Assembly (NCBI GenBank): GCA_946894095.1
Contig: OX335656.1
Span: 2,867,001-2,931,000 of the forward strand
Direction of reading: 5' to 3'
Length of the DNA stretch: 64,000 bases
DNA from: Incurvaria masculella
Lineage: Eukaryota > Arthropoda > Insecta > Lepidoptera > Incurvariidae
Of the stretch, positions 54,323 to 63,731 are shown in pieces. Made by a program: the position numbers and the translations under genes. The number at the start of each line of letters is the position of its first letter. Within the stretch, counting starts at the first letter, position 1. Under the pieces are notes generated by a model, which saw only the letters and a list, made by a program, of their open reading frames with translations, was not told where the DNA came from and made no database searches.

Positions 54323-54576
54323 AGAAGTTTGCAGGAAAAGTCCTATGACGCCGAGACGATATTCCGTGCCCTGCCAGGAGTCCAGACCTCACTCCCCTTG
54401 ATTGTTTTCTTTGGGGATACCTGAAAAGTTGAGTTTACATTAACAAACCTATATCGGTTGCCCATTTGAAGACAAATATCCGACAAGAAATGGCCGCTAT
54501 TCCAGGAGCATTGTGCTGACGAGTAAAATTTGAAGAGTGCTTGCGCCGAGATGGTTCACACCTGGGCGATTTCATT
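54323..54576 (+). pseudogene. Tc1/mariner-like transposase C-terminal relic
   Basis: One reading frame gives ARSPDLTPLDCFLWGYLKS, a stop, and then the LKTNIRQEMAAIPGAL block. A stop and RVKFEECLRRDGSHLGDF follow. SPDLTPLDxFLW is the signature around the third catalytic Asp in IS630/Tc1/mariner transposases, and the final Cys/Gly-His pattern is usual for the C-terminus. At least three in-frame stops (including one upstream of PARSPDL) show it is dead. The N-terminal domain and the first two catalytic residues are absent. A family A repeat begins directly after it. Confidence 0.75.
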
Positions 54577-54740
54577 TTAACGGTTCCGTACCCAAAGGGT
54601 GCCAACGCAACCCTATTAACAAGCCTCTGCTGTCCATCCGTCTCGCCCCATGCAAAAAACGTGTTTTTTTTTGTGATAAATCTTGTACGACGGTACGGAA
54701 CCCTTCGTGTGAGAGTCCGAATCGCACTTGACCGGTTTTT
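54577..54740 (-). repeat. Family A dispersed repeat, copy 9 (internally deleted)
   Basis: Both ends are present (CGGTTCCGTACCCAAAGGGT and GCACTTGACCGGTTTTT). About 120 bp is missing between GCTGTCCATCCGTC and CCCCATGCAAAAAACG. Confidence 0.9.
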
Positions 54741-56215
54741 AAAAAGTAAATTTTCCGATTATGTATATTGATATACATAAAAGTTTATATCGGTTCCATT
54801 TAAAGTTTCAGTCAATTTCATAGCGGACTCATCATACCGCCGCTGACAATGACGGAATGGCTAACTTCGACATATTTTCTCATTGAAATCCCCAGTGGGC
54901 GAGCGCTTAACGAGGCTGTAGAAGCTTCGCTTCAAAAATAAATTTCGTGCAGTGATAGACAATACACGATCCCAGTGTGACCGGGGCCTAACGCCCGCTC
55001 AGCTGTGAGCCTAATGCGGCCCAGTAAGAAAGGCCCAAATTACGTTAAACCCGCTCGCTACGACGTGAATAAACAATGTTCTTGTCAAAATCTCGCAGCC
55101 CGAATTTAATTTACTTTGAGGCCGAGTGTCTACTTACCTCACGTAGGCTGAGGCGGAGAGAATACAGCCCTCCTGGTCAATAGGGCGAGCGACTTGATTC
55201 CACCTTGATGAGGTCAAAGGTTGGGCTGGCCCGGGCTATTATTGACCGTTGAACGCAACGAGCATGGAAGGATAGGAGTCGCCACTTTTACATACAAAGG
55301 CGGCTACGACTTAAGCGAAATTACGAATTAGCTTTTTACAGATTTTCTTGAGATTCAATGACACTTGAGAACCTGGGTTTAGTTGTAAACGATTACAGCA
55401 CAGCACTGTGGTATTATCAAAATGGAATCATTTTAGGGACACAGTTAGGAACTTTATCAATACGGATTATTTTTGGATCCCTTTTTAATTTACATCCCCG
55501 AAGGAGGTAAATCTGTATCGGAAACTTAACCATTTTCATAAACACATTTTTTGTACGCTCCGCCCTTTTAATTATAGAACGCACACGAGTTTAATTCACG
55601 AATGTTACTCAATCACTTACGTTTCGTTTTCGCATGACTACATAAAAAAGTGGATATGGGGCGAATGTGAATTACAAGATTAACAGCATTCTTATGGCGC
55701 TCTTTATTTTTATATCGCTGCGGTGATGCAGTATCATGAGTGGATATGTATGAATGATATTGTCTATCACACATATTCTGTCTATGATCTCTTTACCAAA
55801 TTTTTCCTTTTTTTGACGTCACATTGTCGTCACATAATATTTCCCATCTAAGTACTTCTTTGACTTTTTTAAGAATGAAACTAATTATTTGGTCCCCCTA
55901 AATTGTTTTGCATTAATAAAAGTATTCATCGATACTTATTTTAAATTCACCTGCCTAGTTATCGACGAAAGATAATGCGGATAAAGGTTGTTTAATAATT
56001 ATTGTGAAGGCAGTGTAAGGATCATGGTAGTAGCTGGTTTTAAGACCCCCGGGACGTCAACATTGACACTGATAGCCGCAACCAAATCCCTCGACACGTC
56101 AGCCCTAGTTCACCTGAGAGCCTTGGATCTTCTTCTTACTTGGGCCCTGCACAAATTTTACGTGGGTTGGTTTAAAATAACCTGTTAAATTGATAATTTT
56201 ATGTATTTAATTGTA
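54741..56215. other. Unassigned spacer
   Basis: No gene, RNA or repeat is recognised. Confidence 0.4.
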
Positions 56216-56400
56216 ACGACATTACCGCATTATCGGAACAATTTGAGTTTCAGCGACATCTACATCAGAGAATGCCTCATCGCATTAATTCCTTCTTTTT
56301 GTAAACCATGCTTACAGGCTTGCAAATAAAGATTTTTTTCATTTTTTCATTACATTTGAAGCATTGTAATCAGATTTTGAAAATATTTTGAAAAAGTTTT
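56216..56400 (+). mobile_element. One-armed relative of the 30380 fold-back, with an insertion
   Basis: GACATTACCGCATTATC, ATTTGAGTTTCAGCGACATC and TTTGAAGCATTGTAATCAGA match 30357-30430. Between TACAT and ACATTTGAAGC lies about 85 bp ending in AATAAAGATTTTTTT. ACAT at both sides is a candidate 4-bp duplication, so this is a small retroposed LINE-like tail. The second arm is absent; a SINE head follows instead. Confidence 0.7.
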
Positions 56401-56760
56401 TGGTCCTGACATGGAACAGGCTACAGACCTTTGCGAGAGGTCTGGGTTCAAATCCTCGCTCAGATCATTCACCAATTTCTTTCTGAGATGGATAAGTGCA
56501 TTTAGTGACGAATGCGAGCTGTTCCATAGTTCGGAACCTATGCAAAACTGTAGCCCCTTCCCCTACTAGGTGGTAGGGTTAAGCCCGCCCATGTTGCTCA
56601 CCACCTCATTAGTTGAAACTGTCTATGGTTGAAGCCCCGTTCAGTGTAGCCGTGCTCATAAAGGGAAGGTCCTGGCACCTAATTCTATCGGGAAAAGGGT
56701 GTATTGGGGTTATATCATAACGGTAGTTGTATGGTATTTGCTATCCATGTCAGTTTGCAG
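56401..56760 (+). mobile_element. SINE, tRNA-head subfamily, diverged
   Basis: The B box GGTTCAAATCC (56445-56455) is intact. ACGAATGCGAGCTGTTCCAT, CCCTACTAGGTGGTAGGG, GCTCATAAAGGGAAGGTCC and GCTATCCATGTCAGTTTGCA follow. The A box is lost and a central block is scrambled. Confidence 0.85.
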
Positions 56761-57120
56761 CAAACATTCAATGACCATCGCTCTCCGTAGCATCTGCACG
56801 GCCCCTGCTCCGTGCCGTGGCACCGCCGAGCGCGTTCCGACTTTGATACAATTAGCCGCAGTGAATGTTCATTGACTACATTAAATCGCAGCGCCTATAC
56901 GCGTCCTTGGGCGCTGTAAGACGTCGCTTTGTAGATACTTTATGGGCCGTGTTCGGGTCGGGAAGCCGATGGTCTAAGTAGGGGCTCAAGGGACGGTTAC
57001 ACACCCTCGGCGGGGGGGAGAGGTGGGGCGGGATCTGAGAGAATTCATGGTATAAAACATCGAGCAATGAAAATGTGAGTGGCGACCGTAACTCGTCCGT
57101 ATAGCGGCAGCGTAGCCGCG
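56761..57120. other. Unassigned spacer
   Basis: The last ~30 bp (CCGTATAGCGGCAGCGTAGC) is the reverse of the flank shared by family B copies. The rest is unassigned. Confidence 0.4.
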
Positions 57121-57632
57121 GTGGCGCCGGCCAGTCGGTTCGCTTACGAATTCGCTCACGCGTGATGTTCTCCAGCTCTGACGACACGTAAGATCTGCGC
57201 AGGACGCCATTAAAAAAAGTTTATCAGAGAGAAAAGATACAAGTTAACAATGTTATAAGCTAAAAAACAATAGAAAGTTAAATGATAAGATATAAAAAAT
57301 AATTGTATTTATATAAGGCACCTGCATATTATAATTAAAACCATATCTTCTAAGCTGGCCATTAGTAGCAGATGTAAGTTTAAGTTGTATAGAAAGGGTA
57401 TGTATAATTTTAACAATTGATAATTGATTTTCAGGAAGGTACGTAACAAATAAATCTAAACGGGTTTAATGTATGAGGGTGTGTTCGGGAGTGTTGTGGG
57501 TGTGAGGTGTTTGAGTTAGAATAGATATGAGAAGTGGTATGAGGTACAAGCTGTGTGAGGGTGTGATTTAGTGCAACGAACAATTGACGTTGTGCGTCCT
57601 AAATTCTTAATCGAACTGACTGGCCGGCGCTA
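57121..57632. mobile_element. Family B fold-back element, copy 3, split by ~350 bp
   Basis: The left half 57121-57209 (GGCGCCGGCCAGTCGGTTCG, ACGACACGTAAGATCTGCGC, AGGACGCCATT) and right half 57565-57632 (ATTTAGTGCAACGAACAATT, CGAACTGACTGGCCGGCGCT) are collinear with the copies at 51838 and 62975. Between them is about 355 bp of unrelated AT-rich sequence starting AAAAAAAGTTTATCAG. It is presumably a later insertion of unknown type. Confidence 0.7.
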
Positions 57633-57769
57633 CTGTTAGCGTATTGTCACTAAAAGTGGCTACGCTGCCGCTATACGGATGAGTTTCAGTCGTCACCCCT
57701 GCCGATGCATACTCGATGGATACAATCGTCGCACATTGCATATCATGCTCCCCCCTAATCCATGCTTCC

Positions 57770-58021
57770 ATAATATCCATATCAATTATTAATGCGAAAG
57801 TATCTCTGTCTGTCTGTTGCGTTTTCACGCCTAAAATGTTGAGCCAATTTTTAAAGATTTTTTGGTATAGAGTGAGTCTGGACCTTGGGAAAAGAGATAG
57901 GCTACCCTTTGTGGCGAAAATTAAACTCAAAGTGGGTGAACGTTTGTATGGGGAACTCAAATATTATGAAATGTTAGTCCGAAACGACATTGAACCGAGC
58001 GGAGCCGGGTACCTTAGCTAG
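57770..58021 (+). mobile_element. Helitron copy with 3' end
   Basis: TTATTAATGCGAAAGTATCT, TCTGTCTGTTGCGTTTTCAC and GGGTGAACGTTTGTATGGGG are followed by the terminal GAGCGGAGCCGGGTACCTTA, then G and CTAG (58018-58021). The 5' tip is diverged. No protein is encoded. Confidence 0.75.
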
Positions 58022-58407
58022 CGTCAGTATAAATCTTCAAATGTTAATTGAGTCCACACCTCAAAACGTTCGCAACATTTCGGAATTCTCAATTTATCGC
58101 ATTCCCCGAATAAACAACTCACCCGGCGCGGACGAGGCGAAATTGCAGGCTCCATTACTCAAGGCGTCCGTGCACGGGTCATTTGGACATGGCGGCATTC
58201 CAACTTCCGGTGCCGCATGCGCAGCGGGAGCCGTCAATGTTTATCTTCCTGGCGCAGGATACCGGGCATTCCTCTGTCGGCCTTAATGTATAAGTGTTTG
58301 GGAAGGACATTCAAAATTCACTACGGCCTGCAAGAGACTGCAGATCTTAGTTCTGAATTTAGTATATAACCAATACAGTCGCATTATTTTTTTGGATTAC
58401 ATGTTAA
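58022..58407. other. Unassigned spacer
   Basis: Nothing is recognised. Confidence 0.4.
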
Positions 58408-58674
58408 TCTATACTAATATCCAGTCAGTCAGCGTGTTTGCGTCCACTGCTGGACATACGCCTCTCCAATCCTTCTCCAGTCCTCGCGGCCCTCAGCGGT
58501 ACGGAACCACTGCTTTCCGCCGACGCACTTGATGTCGTCTTCCCACCTGGCGGGTGGTCTTCTCACACTCCGTTTGCCTGTCCACGGCCGCCGGTGTAGG
58601 ACACGGTTACTCCAACGGTCGTCGTCTCTTCGGCTGACATGACCAGCCCACTGCCATTTGAACTTAGCCACCCG

Positions 58675-59062
58675 CAGTGCAATTACGAAGCACAAAATTG
58701 GGTGTAGGTTGCTGTACTTACAGCAATATGACAGCTTTTGCGATTACGAAATCGTTGCATTGACAAATGGTGCGGCACTCAGCGCTACCCGCAGCAATTA
58801 GGTCAACTCCATACATTTCGCGTCGAATAGGTATTACGAAACGCCAAAGAACTGTCAAATGCGGGGAGGTCGCTGCGTGAATGAACCCGCAGCTGTCAAA
58901 ATTGATTCTACTGCGCAGTAGCTTCATCGCAACTAGAGAGCCTACGTGCCACGTGCTGGATGTAGGTGGATAAAAAACGGCTTCGTAATCGCGCTTTAGA
59001 AATGACGGGGGCACACCTACACGTACCGCGGCACCATCCTCAAATTTTGCGTAATCGCACTG
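58675..59062. mobile_element. 388-bp MITE with CAGTGCRATTACG ends
   Basis: The left end CAGTGCAATTACGAAGC and the reversed right end CAGTGCGATTACGCAAAAT match. The host RTE sequence is interrupted exactly, with CCG on both sides (58672-58674 and 59063-59065). A second internal pair, GATTACGAAATCG and GGCTTCGTAATCGCGC, is visible. It is non-coding. The 3-bp duplication and TIR do not fix the superfamily. Confidence 0.88.
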
Positions 59063-59093
59063 CCGGTGTCCAATATCGACTACTTTGGTACGT

Positions 59094-59212
59094 GGTTTTC
59101 AAATGGTTTTCGCAGCCCCCCTGTAAATTCGAAATCCCATGGGCGTCGTCGGGCACCTTAGGATGTCCTGGCGTACGCCATATGCCGCGCTTAACATAAA
59201 AAAAAAAAAAAA
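59094..59212 (+). mobile_element. Short poly(A) retroposon (LINE 3' UTR-like)
   Basis: About 103 bp plus a 16-A tail is inserted into the RTE fragment. ACGT occurs on both sides (59090-59093 and 59213-59216). GGTTTTCGCAGCCCCCCTG and GGCGTCGTCGGGCACC resemble 44452-44500, downstream of a LINE C-terminal relic. It is thus probably a severely 5'-truncated LINE copy. Confidence 0.8.
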
Positions 59213-59386
59213 ACGTCGGCGGATTGCCTCGTTACGCACCATATCCCGTACTAATATTATAAATGCGAAAGTAAGTCTGTCTGTTACGTTTTCACGTCTA
59301 AACCGTTTAACAAATTATGAAATTTGGTAAAGAGAGAGTCTGGGCCTTGGGAAACGACAAATATAGCAAATAAGTCAAACTACTAA

Positions 59387-59600
59387 GGGCCGATTTTTCA
59401 ATCCTCAGATAGTACTCGCTGATATCAAAAATTACTTTTGCCAAAAATCGGATAGTCGCTACCGGATTATTATATCTCCTATCACTGAACATTGGCAAAT
59501 AAAAACATGGACTTACTACAACGGATGAATAAGCAGCAGCGTGAATAAATTCATCTAACAAATAATTAATGACTGATTATGAGGCTATTGAAAAATAAAT
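59387..59600. mobile_element. Probable MITE, degenerate right end
   Basis: The left end AAGGGCCGATTTTTCAATCC and the reversed right end ATTTTTCAATAGCCTCATAA overlap in ATTTTTCAAT. The boundaries are approximate. Confidence 0.45.
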
Positions 59601-60308
59601 ATATGTATAACTTCATAAATGGCTAACTTCATATTCGTCGTCATTACATATTTTTGGCCCCTTATGAAACCGTGACACCTGTGGTGAATACGGTAATAAA
59701 TTGGTATCTTTGGAAAAAAGTATTAAAAGTCGCCGTAAACAAACAATAGAGTTCACTCTAGAGCTTCGTTTGAAATCTTAAAATTTTTAAGATGTCCATT
59801 CTTTGTACATTGGCCTAGGCACAATTTCGCACTGCGACTGTCATTGAACTAGAGAAATAGTCTTCCAGGCCCCAACGTGTGATACCGGTAAAAGTTGACA
59901 GATTTTACTCAGAATATTTTAATCATTTGAGAAGGCTTCTATGACCTTATATTTTCAGTTTTTTGTAAACGTCTGTATTTTTCAGTAAACAAATCTAAAA
60001 TTAAGGTAAAAAAGACAACTTTTTTTCAATATAAAAGGTATATTAAAAAAATTACACATAATGACGTACACACATATTCATTTCACAATATATTTTAGAT
60101 TCCAAAATTTAAAAAAACCTAGAAAAACGTAATGAGTATGCACGCAGTTATCACCCGTAGCGTGAAGAATTGACAGGGTAGCGACTCTGTTAAAATAAGC
60201 TGATACAAATTCAATTAAAACATCGGTCACGAGAGCGCTGGCTATTCTCGTCTCGCGTAAGCGTAAAGTGAAACCGCTTTCTTCGCTCGAGAGTGCGGTA
60301 CATCTGTG
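59601..60308. other. Unassigned AT-rich spacer
   Basis: Nothing is recognised. Confidence 0.4.
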
Positions 60309-60460
60309 CCGGCGGGGGTGGGAGTGGGGTGGGTGTGGGGTGGCGGGCGGAGGCCGGACCGCAGCGTCGGTGACTTATGTACGGGCTGCGGTTGACACCG
60401 CCACCTCCCCCCCACCCCACCGTCCCGCGCCCCCTTCCCCTGCCTCCTTCTCCCGGACAA
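60309..60460. other. Strand-asymmetric G-rich then C-rich block
   Basis: 60309-60357 has five or more runs of three to five G (GGGGGTGGGAGTGGGGTGGG) on the plus strand. 60395-60450 is C-rich (CCACCTCCCCCCCACCCCAC). The two could pair into a hairpin or form G-quadruplexes on opposite strands. No coding function is claimed. Confidence 0.7.
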
Positions 60461-60503
60461 CGAGTAAGGAAAGGCGGGAGTGGCAGTGTATGTCAGCTTC
60501 GAT

Positions 60504-60850
60504 ACCCCAGTGGTGCGACGCCGTGCGATTCGATAAGCTCGGTGAAGCACCTCTGAGCGCGGTTGGCTTCTGGATGGGTGACCATCTTCAACCGTTGAGG
60601 CTTCCACGGAAAACTGTAGGTCCCCATTCTTTACTTACTAGGTGGTAGGGCTTATCCCGCCCGGGTTGTTACCGTCGCATTGAATGAACGATGATCGAAG
60701 CGGCAATGAAAATTGTACGTGTTTTCGATCCAGTTCAATGTAGCCGAGCAATATTAGGAAGATTCTGGCATGTTACCTTGTTCCCATGTGGTGAGTAGGG
60801 CTAATATCTGACGGTCAGTTTGGTATAAGCCATTCATGTCTAGAAACATT
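60504..60850 (+). mobile_element. SINE, variant 5S-like head
   Basis: The head CCCAGTGGTGCGACGCCGTG, GATAAGCTCGGTGAAGCACC and CTTCTGGATGGGTGACCA matches the copy at 40921. The 5S-subfamily body follows, with a ~25-bp deletion after CCGTTGAGGCTT. The tail motif is GCCATTCATGTCTAGAAACA. A family A repeat begins immediately after it. Confidence 0.9.
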
Positions 60851-60852
60851 AA

Positions 60853-61154
60853 GAAAAACCGGCCAAGTGCGAGTCGGACTCGCACTTGGCCGTACCATCG
60901 TACAAGATGTAACACAAAAATCACGCTTTTTGTATGGGACCCCCCTTAATTTTTATTATTTTTTTGTTTTACGTATTTGTTGTTATAGCGGCAAAATAAA
61001 TACATACTCTGTGAAAATTTCAGCTGCCTACACCTGTTACGGTTCATGAGATACAGCCCTGTGACAAACGGACGGATGGACGGACGGACAAACGGACCGC
61101 GGAGGCTTTGTAATAGGGTTCCGCTTTCATCCTTTGGGTACGGAACCCTAAAAA
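60853..61154 (+). repeat. Family A dispersed repeat, copy 10
   Basis: It runs from AAAAACCGGCCAAGTGCGAG to GGGTACGGAACCCTAAAAAC. The first hairpin is extended (GGCCAAGTGCGAGTC mirrored by GACTCGCACTTGGCC), replacing the ACACGAAGGGTTCC segment. The microsatellite is GACGGATGGACGGACGGACA. Confidence 0.93.
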
Positions 61155-61247
61155 CCACATCCGTATATTGTATTTCATGAATTTTTCCTCCTTTGAGATT
61201 ACATAAAATTAAAGCATTAAAAGTTCATTATCTATCATTATCATGGC

Positions 61248-61283
61248 AAGTCAGTCAGTTTGCGTCCACAGCAGGACATATAC
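61248..61283 (-). mobile_element. RTE tail relic
   Basis: AGTCAGTCAGTTTGCGTCCA, CAGCAGGACATATAC is an altered copy of the last ~35 bp of the RTE element on the minus strand. Confidence 0.65.
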
Positions 61284-61829
61284 AGGGCTCTATACACCCG
61301 AATTTTATTTTTATTTTATTTTAGTTAAGCATTATTAGTTTCTCGGTATTGGTCAAAATCTCATATAGGAATCTATTATTACTTTATTGATAGGGATGCT
61401 CTCAAACCATTATACTCTTAATTGTCTGTAGGTGGTAGCATTTAAAGGGATATGTAACTATGTGATCAGCTGACAGTAGTAGTTTATGACAAAACTCATA
61501 GTATTAAAACCTAATGTGCAAGTGTTTCACAGTGTTGTGTTGCCACTGGAGCAGTGCATCGCTTAAAAGTCCTTGCTTACGGTGACGCTTGGCTCAGGTT
61601 ATCTCTTTCCCTAAAATATGGTTGAAAGAGGTAATGGCTGTGCCCGGCGTGATGCTCGTGAACGGGTGCTGTTTGTGGGGACTGGCCTGCTCCAATTGGC
61701 AACATATTAGTTGGAGGGGATTGTCTTTGCAAATAAAATGATATTTGTCATGAACTGTTGCATACGGCATGGATTGTAAATTTTTGTGTATTCATGTGAA
61801 TTTAGTGTTTTACCTATGTTTCTGTTAAA
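61284..61829. other. Unassigned spacer
   Basis: Nothing is recognised. Confidence 0.4.
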
Positions 61830-62013
61830 ATAATTGACAAACACTTTTGTAAACTTAGACTAAGTGGACGTTGAAAAAAAAAAAACAGCGGAGTTTCTTT
61901 CCAGTTCTTCTTCGCTGTGTTTTGTTTTGCTGAACTGGCCAATGCTAAAATATGACAAATCCGAGTGCAGTGTACTGTCTATGGATGATGAATAAACAAT
62001 ACAAAAACAATAC
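61830..62013 (+). mobile_element. LINE 3' UTR fragment
   Basis: It is the plus-strand counterpart of 11025-11200: ATTGACAAACACTTTTGTAA, ACAGCGGAGTTTCTTTCCAG, CTGAACTGGCCAATGC and GTCTATGGATGATGAATAAA. It ends in a CAATA tandem tail (about 61995-62013). There is no coding part. Confidence 0.8.
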
Positions 62014-62148
62014 AATACGCCTCTCCAATTTTCCTCCAGTCCTCCCGGCCCTCGGCGGTACGGAACCACTGCTTTTCGCTGACGCACTTGATGTCGTCCC
62101 ACCTGGCGGGTGGTCTTCCCATACTCCAGGACCGCCAGTGTAGGACAA
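62014..62148 (-). mobile_element. RTE LINE fragment without its tail
   Basis: On the minus strand it covers GTCCTACACTGGCGG to GGAGAGGCGT of the RTE C-terminal region, with a ~20-bp internal deletion. It lacks the terminal CTGA tail and is joined directly to the CAATA tail of the LINE fragment at 61830-62013. Confidence 0.85.
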
Positions 62149-62240
62149 GAGAGTCAACTGGGAAAATGCTCAATTATGTTTAGACTTTTAAATAAACCAA
62201 ACCGATACTTTATTACAAAATCAGCAAGGCAAGCATCAAC

Positions 62241-62618
62241 CTCAATAGCCCAGTGGCGCGACACTTCGGCGATCGCTCTCCGAAGTTAAGCAACGCTGGG
62301 TCCGGTCTGGTCTTGGATGGGTGACCATTCGACCATTGAGAGAGGCTGGCCGTGGTTCGGATTCCACGTTAAACTGTAGGTCCCCTTCCTTACTTACTAG
62401 GTGGTAGGGTTAATCCCGCCCGGGTTGGTACCATCGCATTGAATGAACGATGGTCGAAGCGGCAGTGAAAATTGTCCGTGTTTTCCATCCAGTTCAATGT
62501 AGCCGTGCAATATAAGGAAGTTCCTGACATGGCACCTAGTTCCCATGTGGTGTGTTAGGCTAATACCATGACTGAAGTTGTGGTATAAGCCACCAGTGTC
62601 CAGTTACATAAAAAAAAA
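62241..62618 (+). mobile_element. Full-length SINE, 5S-head subfamily
   Basis: ATCAAC at 62235-62240 and 62619-62624 is a short target duplication. The head CTCAATAGCCCAGTGGCGCG leads into the 5S rRNA-like block (62270-62331: TCTCCGAAGTTAAGCAACGC, GGTCTTGGATGGGTGACC). Body and tail CCAGTTACATAAAAAAAAA follow. The 5S block corresponds to the internal control region of 5S genes, so Pol III transcription is inferred. Confidence 0.93.
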
Positions 62619-62624
62619 ATCAAC

Positions 62625-62974
62625 ACATTTGTAAAAAAAGTAATAAATAAAATATAGCATTCATATAATTTCGTTTCAGTGATTATTCTTCTAATATTGT
62701 CTTCCATTTTTCCCTGGTTTTAAATGAACGATTCCTACGAAGCGAATCCTACCTTAGGCCAAAAGTTAGTACTACACCGTTATTCCTTACTTGTCCCCTT
62801 TCCTCACCAGTCAAAGTCGGAGCAAGATGTAATGTTGGAAATCAGCATTAATTCTAATTTGGGCGATTACACCAGCCATTATGTAAAATAAGGTATGAAA
62901 TCTCGTGATTTGGACAGAAAATACATAATAGGAAAGAAAATCTAAAACGGTTTAGTAGAGTTTCTTCCATCAAT
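62625..62974. other. Unassigned spacer
   Basis: Nothing is recognised. Confidence 0.4.
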
Positions 62975-63100
62975 CACCATCGAATGTTCGTTGTGCTAAA
63001 TGGCGTCCTGTGTAGTTCTTACGTGTCGCTGGATCTCGAGGATATCAGGAGTGAGCGAATTCGTAAGCGAACTGACCGGCCGGCGCTGGTGGTGACTACG
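62975..63100. mobile_element. Family B element, copy 4 (one arm)
   Basis: ACCATCGAATGTTCGTTGTG, TGGCGTCCTGTG, CTTACGTGTCGCTGGATCTC and GCGAATTCGTAAGCGAACTG with ACCGGCCGGCGC match the right part of the other copies. The left arm is missing. The shared flank TACGCTGCCGCTATACGG follows. Confidence 0.75.
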
Positions 63101-63731
63101 CTGCCGCTATACGGGTGAGCTTCGTTTGCTACTCCCGGCCTTCCTTACTCTATGTATCCGGCTCACCGGCGCGCTCGTAAGACCTACGTCGACCTTCGCG
63201 CTTGGATATAGGTCGATAGGGTCCTTAATCGACACCCTTTTGATACGACAACGGAAACCTACCTTTCATCATTTTTTTATTCGGAATGAATACCACCAAT
63301 GCAAAGCACACCATCATGAAGTTTCCCCGAAAGGTCAGGATATAATGATGCAATAATATTTTCAAGATTTTACAAAAAAATATTGCTCGGGTATTTTTCG
63401 CTCAATCAAAAATATAGTCTTTCTTATAATGAAACCCGCTTATATAAAACAAAAATTAATCTTTTGTGAAATAATTAGCGAAACTTATTTTTTCAACTCA
63501 TCTCAAAACTATTCGCAACCAGTTTGATTGATGTATCGTCACTGTTTGCGATTGAACGATGCGCAGGCTTGCGGTTTACGTTATCGGCTTTTTTAGAAGG
63601 CACGATATGCTAGGGCCACTACATTTTAACCACTGCGAAAGATATTGGCGATGACGTCAAGCTTGGACTAGGGTCGCTGAGGCCGTGGTCGCGACAAAAT
63701 GCCGGGATCTCATATTCCGGGAGGTCACGAC
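63101..63731. other. Unassigned spacer
   Basis: No gene is recognised. GGTCGATAGGGTCCTTAATC near 63210 has no match that I could find in the window. Confidence 0.4.

Larger units (their letters stand above)
58421..59248 (-). mobile_element. 5'-truncated RTE LINE fragment with two nested insertions
   Basis: On the minus strand it corresponds to the last ~315 bp of the 12497 element, from CGGGATATGGTGCGTAACGA to the CTGACTGACTGG tail. Its coding frame (MSRRD-type block AGHVSRRDDDRWSNRVLHRR, then the WTQTR end) is well kept at 58429-58665. The body is interrupted at 58675-59062 and 59094-59212. TACTAATAT (58412-58420 and 59249-59257) is the target duplication. Confidence 0.9.
58408..59365 (+). 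mobile_element. Helitron 5' fragment split by an RTE insertion
   Basis: TCTATACTAATAT (58408-58420) is the Helitron start. TACTAATAT is repeated at 59249-59257 and then continues as TATAAATGCGAAAGTAAGTC to about 59365. The duplicated TACTAATAT flanks the RTE fragment 58421-59248. The Helitron 3' end is missing. Confidence 0.85.

Noticed and set aside
57607..58286. Open frames of 98-117 aa
   Set aside because: They follow Helitron and family B sequence and show no helicase or other protein motif.
62270..62331. 5S rRNA gene
   Set aside because: Only the internal promoter part of 5S resembles the sequence. The 5' and 3' portions that form helix I are missing, and it is part of a SINE.
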